DNA of 64,000 nucleotides from assembly GCF_022539315.1 (NCBI RefSeq), contig NC_066326.1, positions 6,526,601 to 6,590,600 on the forward strand. Reading direction: 5' to 3'. Position numbers and translations under genes: made by a program. The stretch is from Serinus canaria. Its lineage: Eukaryota; Chordata; Aves; Passeriformes; Fringillidae. The notes below the pieces were generated by a model. That model did no database searches, was not told the origin of the DNA, and saw only the letters and a program-made list of their open reading frames with translations. This document shows, piece after piece, positions 61,090 through 64,000 of the stretch; position 1 is the first letter of the stretch, and every line of letters begins with the position of its first letter.

Positions 61090-61839
61090 GTAAGGAGCTG
61101 CCTTTGGCCAACGACTTCAGATATGTCGTGGGTTTTTAGAAGGGATAGAAAGTAGAAGGGAAGAAGAGGAGGAGGAATGAGGAGCATTCCATGGATGCAC
61201 GCAGTGCTAACTTTGCTCAGTGTGCTGCTGGTGGCGAGCTGCGAGGGGCTGCGCTGTTTTTCCAGCCTTTGCTGTTCTGTGTTTATGGATGTATAAGGTT
61301 AATTGTTAAATTGTATTTCTGCAGCTGCAGGACGTCTGGGAGAAATGCTGATGCTATTGTAATGGAGTTCTCGTTTTAAAAATAATCAGGAGGGCTCAGC
61401 TGGCAGTAAGAGGAGTTTAAAAATCTTCATTTCTCGGTGTTAATTGTATTGCTCTGGTGAATGCAGCCCCTAGAAGCCTGGATTCTCTGCACATTTTCTG
61501 AGCAGACTGCGTGGAGGCTGGGGCTGTGAATGAGGACGCTGCTGTTCAGTTGTTTATTTTGGTGGTTTTGCCTTCCTGAGAATAGGAAGTTTTAAAGTAA
61601 TAATCTTTCTAAGCCCTTGTTGTTCATGCCAGAATGGCAAACTATAAACCAACCTAGAACTGCAACCTGGAGGTTATGTTTCTCAGTGCAATCTTTTCAA
61701 GTCCAATTTCCTTTTTTTTCTTGCCCCTTGAAGGAACGTTTTAAGCAGATGTGACACAGACGTGACCTGTGACCGTGGAAAGATTTTAATCCAGTTATTC
61801 TTTGTTTTCTAGTCATGATTCCTTGGCTATGCTGAACAG
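61090..61839 (+). other. Presumed start of intron 1
   Basis: Begins with GTAAGGAGCTG and quickly falls to background GC and CpG. No second exon or acceptor with conserved coding sequence was recognised. Confidence 0.4.
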
Positions 61840-62110
61840 TGATTGAATCTTTTTGAGCAGTTGAGGATTAGCGCCGGACAGAATAATGCCAAAATAATTA
61901 TTTGCACCAGATGCAGTGTCATCCTTTCAGTTTTAGCTCTCTTATCTTGTAACTTATCTGACTTATTTTCATTCGGCGATTATTTCGCCTGCTGCGGGAG
62001 CACTTACATGTCTCGCATCACTGCATTGTGTTTATAAGGGTGCCGGCTTGAGCCTGTGATAAAGATTTGTAAAGTAAAACTGTCTGCAGCTAACAAGATT
62101 ATATTTTGCT
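61840..62110. promoter_or_regulatory. Candidate intronic enhancer
   Basis: AT-rich sequence retaining an unusual number of CpGs (TAGCGCCGGACAG, ATTCGGCGATTATTTCGCC, TGCGGGAG, GTCTCGCATC, GTGCCGGC). It holds ATAATTAT (61894-61901), a small inverted repeat GGCGA/TCGCC (61975-61979 and 61985-61989) around TTATT, and ACTTATCTGACTTATTTTC. It lies about 0.8 kb downstream of the predicted donor, a common place for first-intron enhancers. Inference without alignment. Confidence 0.35.
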
Positions 62111-64000
62111 TCGCATTTTAATCTTCTCCCGTTGTGTGTTTTCTGCCAGCCAGACTCGGCTTAACAGAATGACCCAGCCTTGTGCATTTGCTGCTGGCAG
62201 CCTGGCTGGGCTCAGCCAGCACAGGCTCGGATCAGGCTGGCAGTGTTTGCTTTCACATGCGGGTCAGTATTGCCTGCCTCGGGGGACACTGTCTGAGCCT
62301 TAACTTCTGAAATAATGACAATTTTCAGCCTAGTTCATCCTGCTTCTGAGTGCTTTGCCCATCAGCCAGGTTTTTTTTTTTCTTTAGGATGTATGGCCTG
62401 CGAGATGCTTGGATTGCAGTGTGTTTACTGCTTCCCGTGGTTTCTGCTTGTCATGCTGGAAATACAAGTGAAGGCCCTTAAAATAACGTGTACAGCCCTG
62501 GGGCAGGTCGCTGGGAACTCACTTAACTTGGCTAGTCTGGAGTGATGGGCTTGGAGCCTGGAATGGGATGGGGGAAAGAGAGGGGCAGGAAGATAAATAC
62601 TGCCTGTGGAGAGCCCAGAGTTATTAAAACTTGAGAAAACAGTGAATATCTGCATGCTGAACAGAGATGGGTTTCTCAGTGGACAGCTGGATTTGGATCC
62701 AGGGTGCTAGAACCCCAGGCTTGGAATTTTCATCTTCAGTTAAGAACAAAGCAGAAGGGACCTCCTGTGATACAGCTGTGCATCCTGTTAGGCTGAAAAG
62801 CCGCCCAATGCCATCATTAAAATCTGACAGGATAACCCTCAGGGTAGAACAGGGCTTTGTCACACAGACCCACATTGGCTCTTGGATGGGGAGCCCAGAG
62901 GGAGAGCTCCTCAGGGCCCTGCTGTGCCTGTTCCTCCACTGTGTCCCCTCTCCCACCCCCATAAACCAGAGGCCCCATTGGTCTCTGGGATCTGTGGGGT
63001 TGGGGTTGTCCTGCCATGAGGGACACCAAACCTTCTTGGGTGTCCACAGCCCATCCTGTACCTTCTGCCTTTTGTAGTCACGAGCTTGGCTTCAGCATTG
63101 TTTGCCCACCAGCTTCAGGGTTATTACTGCTGCTGCAGAGCCTGTTCTTCTCTTCAACTTGTAAACTAGTGGTTTGCATTTCTTCCCCATGACTGGGGAA
63201 AAATATGTGGTTATTACTGTTTCTATATGCTAAGAGCTGGACCTTTAAGGGGAAAAAAAAACCAACCCTAATATAAATATGCTGAGAGTAGCGGTAAGCC
63301 TGTGAGCTGGCAGACTGCCTCCATCGTCTTGGATGTGAGGGAGCAGCCTGTTGGATGCCTTTTCTCCTGGTAGCATGGCTGGGCAACAGGCTGGGGCTCA
63401 CTGCAGCTTCTTTTGTCTCCTCTCTCTCCCCTTTGCTTGATCTGCAGCTCACATGGGTGTAGCACTTTGCCCACTTCTGTCTAACCTCTATTATGAAAAA
63501 AACAATTATTGAATCTTTTGCAAAATATCCTGAGAGATCCAAGTTGAGGGTTCTTCTGAGAGCTGCTGCGTTATTAATATCCTTTAATTTAACCATCTCA
63601 TCTTTATGCGTCAGAATTTTCACAGTTTGTGTCAGGGGTTGTGGCTCATGGGAGCAGCCTGGCACTGTGGCTCAGGTCAAGAGGGTGTTTCAACACCCTG
63701 CTGCTCTTACCCAGCTCACAAGGAGAATATGGAACCCAAGCAGGGACCTGTGTTCACTGCAGAGCACTGGGGTGCACCTGGGCTCTCCCAAATGGCCTGT
63801 GATGCACCCCAGATCCCCCACTGTGGTTTAGCCACAGGCTGGAAAGATTGATCGTGTTTTCATTCTCATCCTGGGGTGTTGCTGAAAAGTCTGGCCACAG
63901 CATTGGTCTGTGGTTCTGTGACTCCTTGTTTGCCTAAGAGGGCATTAGATCAGATGAGGAATTTGGGGGGGTTGTGCCTTGTGTTGTGTTTTGTTCTAAT
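62111..64000. other. Presumed intron 1 continuing past the window
   Basis: No exon, repeat family or RNA gene recognised. The 195-codon minus-strand frame at 63078-63665 overlaps a plus-strand frame at 63493-63831. Neither has a domain. A 10-T run lies near 62371-62380 and an 8-A run near 63253-63260. Confidence 0.45.

Larger units (their letters stand above)
60240..61100 (+). promoter_or_regulatory. CpG-island promoter
   Basis: About 850 bp of dense CpG, the strongest such region in the window. Core-promoter and proximal elements include a GC box GGGGCGGG (60513-60520) preceded by TAAATAAA (60505-60512), a CREB/ATF-like octamer TGACATCA (60571-60578), a forward CCAAT (60644-60648) and an inverted ATTGG (60702-60706). 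A near-consensus splice donor at 61090 sits at the island's right edge. This is the classic layout of a housekeeping or developmental gene start, transcribed rightward. A divergent minus-strand transcript is possible. The TSS cannot be fixed by eye but probably lies between 60520 and 60750. Confidence 0.75.

Noticed and set aside
63078..63665. 195-codon minus-strand frame
   Set aside because: No domain recognised and overlapped by a plus-strand frame. Nothing suggests an intronless gene here.
63895..63930. GGTTCTGTGACTCC resembling a CR1 tail
   Set aside because: The diagnostic GATCTT and CCAACCT blocks are absent upstream.
1..64000. CRISPR arrays, tRNA or rRNA genes, bacterial-type operons, known microRNAs
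   Set aside because: No regularly spaced repeats, no clover-leaf or rRNA segments, no ribosome-binding-site-led gene clusters, and no familiar microRNA seed-containing hairpin was recognised on either strand.

Overview
The window looks like a stretch of bird nuclear DNA, mostly non-coding. The evidence is five recognisable fragments of CR1, the dominant avian LINE. Their 3' ends carry the typical block (a GATCTT core, a 'GGTCTTTTCCAACCTAAATG'-type segment, then GATTCTGTG). Repeat density is low, AT-rich 'gene desert' sequence alternates with moderately GC-rich sequence, and CpG-rich islands stand out against a CpG-poor background. CR1 also occurs in other sauropsids, so the bird call is strong but not absolute; a species cannot be named.

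No protein-coding gene could be recognised on either strand. The open frames present are unspliced chance frames with no family motif. The best transcriptional signal is a dense CpG island at about 60240-61100. It has a GC box, a CREB/ATF-like octamer, CCAAT boxes in both orientations and, at its right edge, a near-consensus splice donor (CAG|GTAAGG, exon end 61089). I read this as the promoter and 5' non-coding first exon of a gene on the + strand whose body continues past 64000. The gene is not identifiable here. A candidate intronic enhancer lies about 0.8 kb downstream (61840-62110).

Layout: 1-260, CpG-rich left edge. 260-7000, non-coding with a perfect 16-bp palindrome and a candidate CTCF site. 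7000-7730, a short CpG island, then a 24-base C tract, then a candidate conserved element. 7730-20960, non-coding with a few candidate elements. 20960-37520, the repeat-bearing part, with all five CR1 fragments (21.4, 24.2, 30.3, 36.7 and 37.4 kb). 37520-59400, non-coding with candidate regulatory blocks near 42.4, 51.5, 53.2-53.8 and 55.0-55.5 kb, a GC-rich patch with a donor-like site at 45.5-45.7 kb, and a short protein-like frame at 57.3-57.6 kb. 59455-59613, an old tandem duplication of about 89 bp. 60240-61100, the promoter island. 61100-64000, presumed first intron.

If the promoter reading is right, the roughly 60 kb to the left is the upstream flank of this gene and the AT-rich blocks are candidate distal regulatory DNA. 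I found no operon, CRISPR array, tRNA, rRNA or novel multi-gene system. Calls of 'candidate conserved element' rest on composition and motif content only, without alignment, and carry low confidence.
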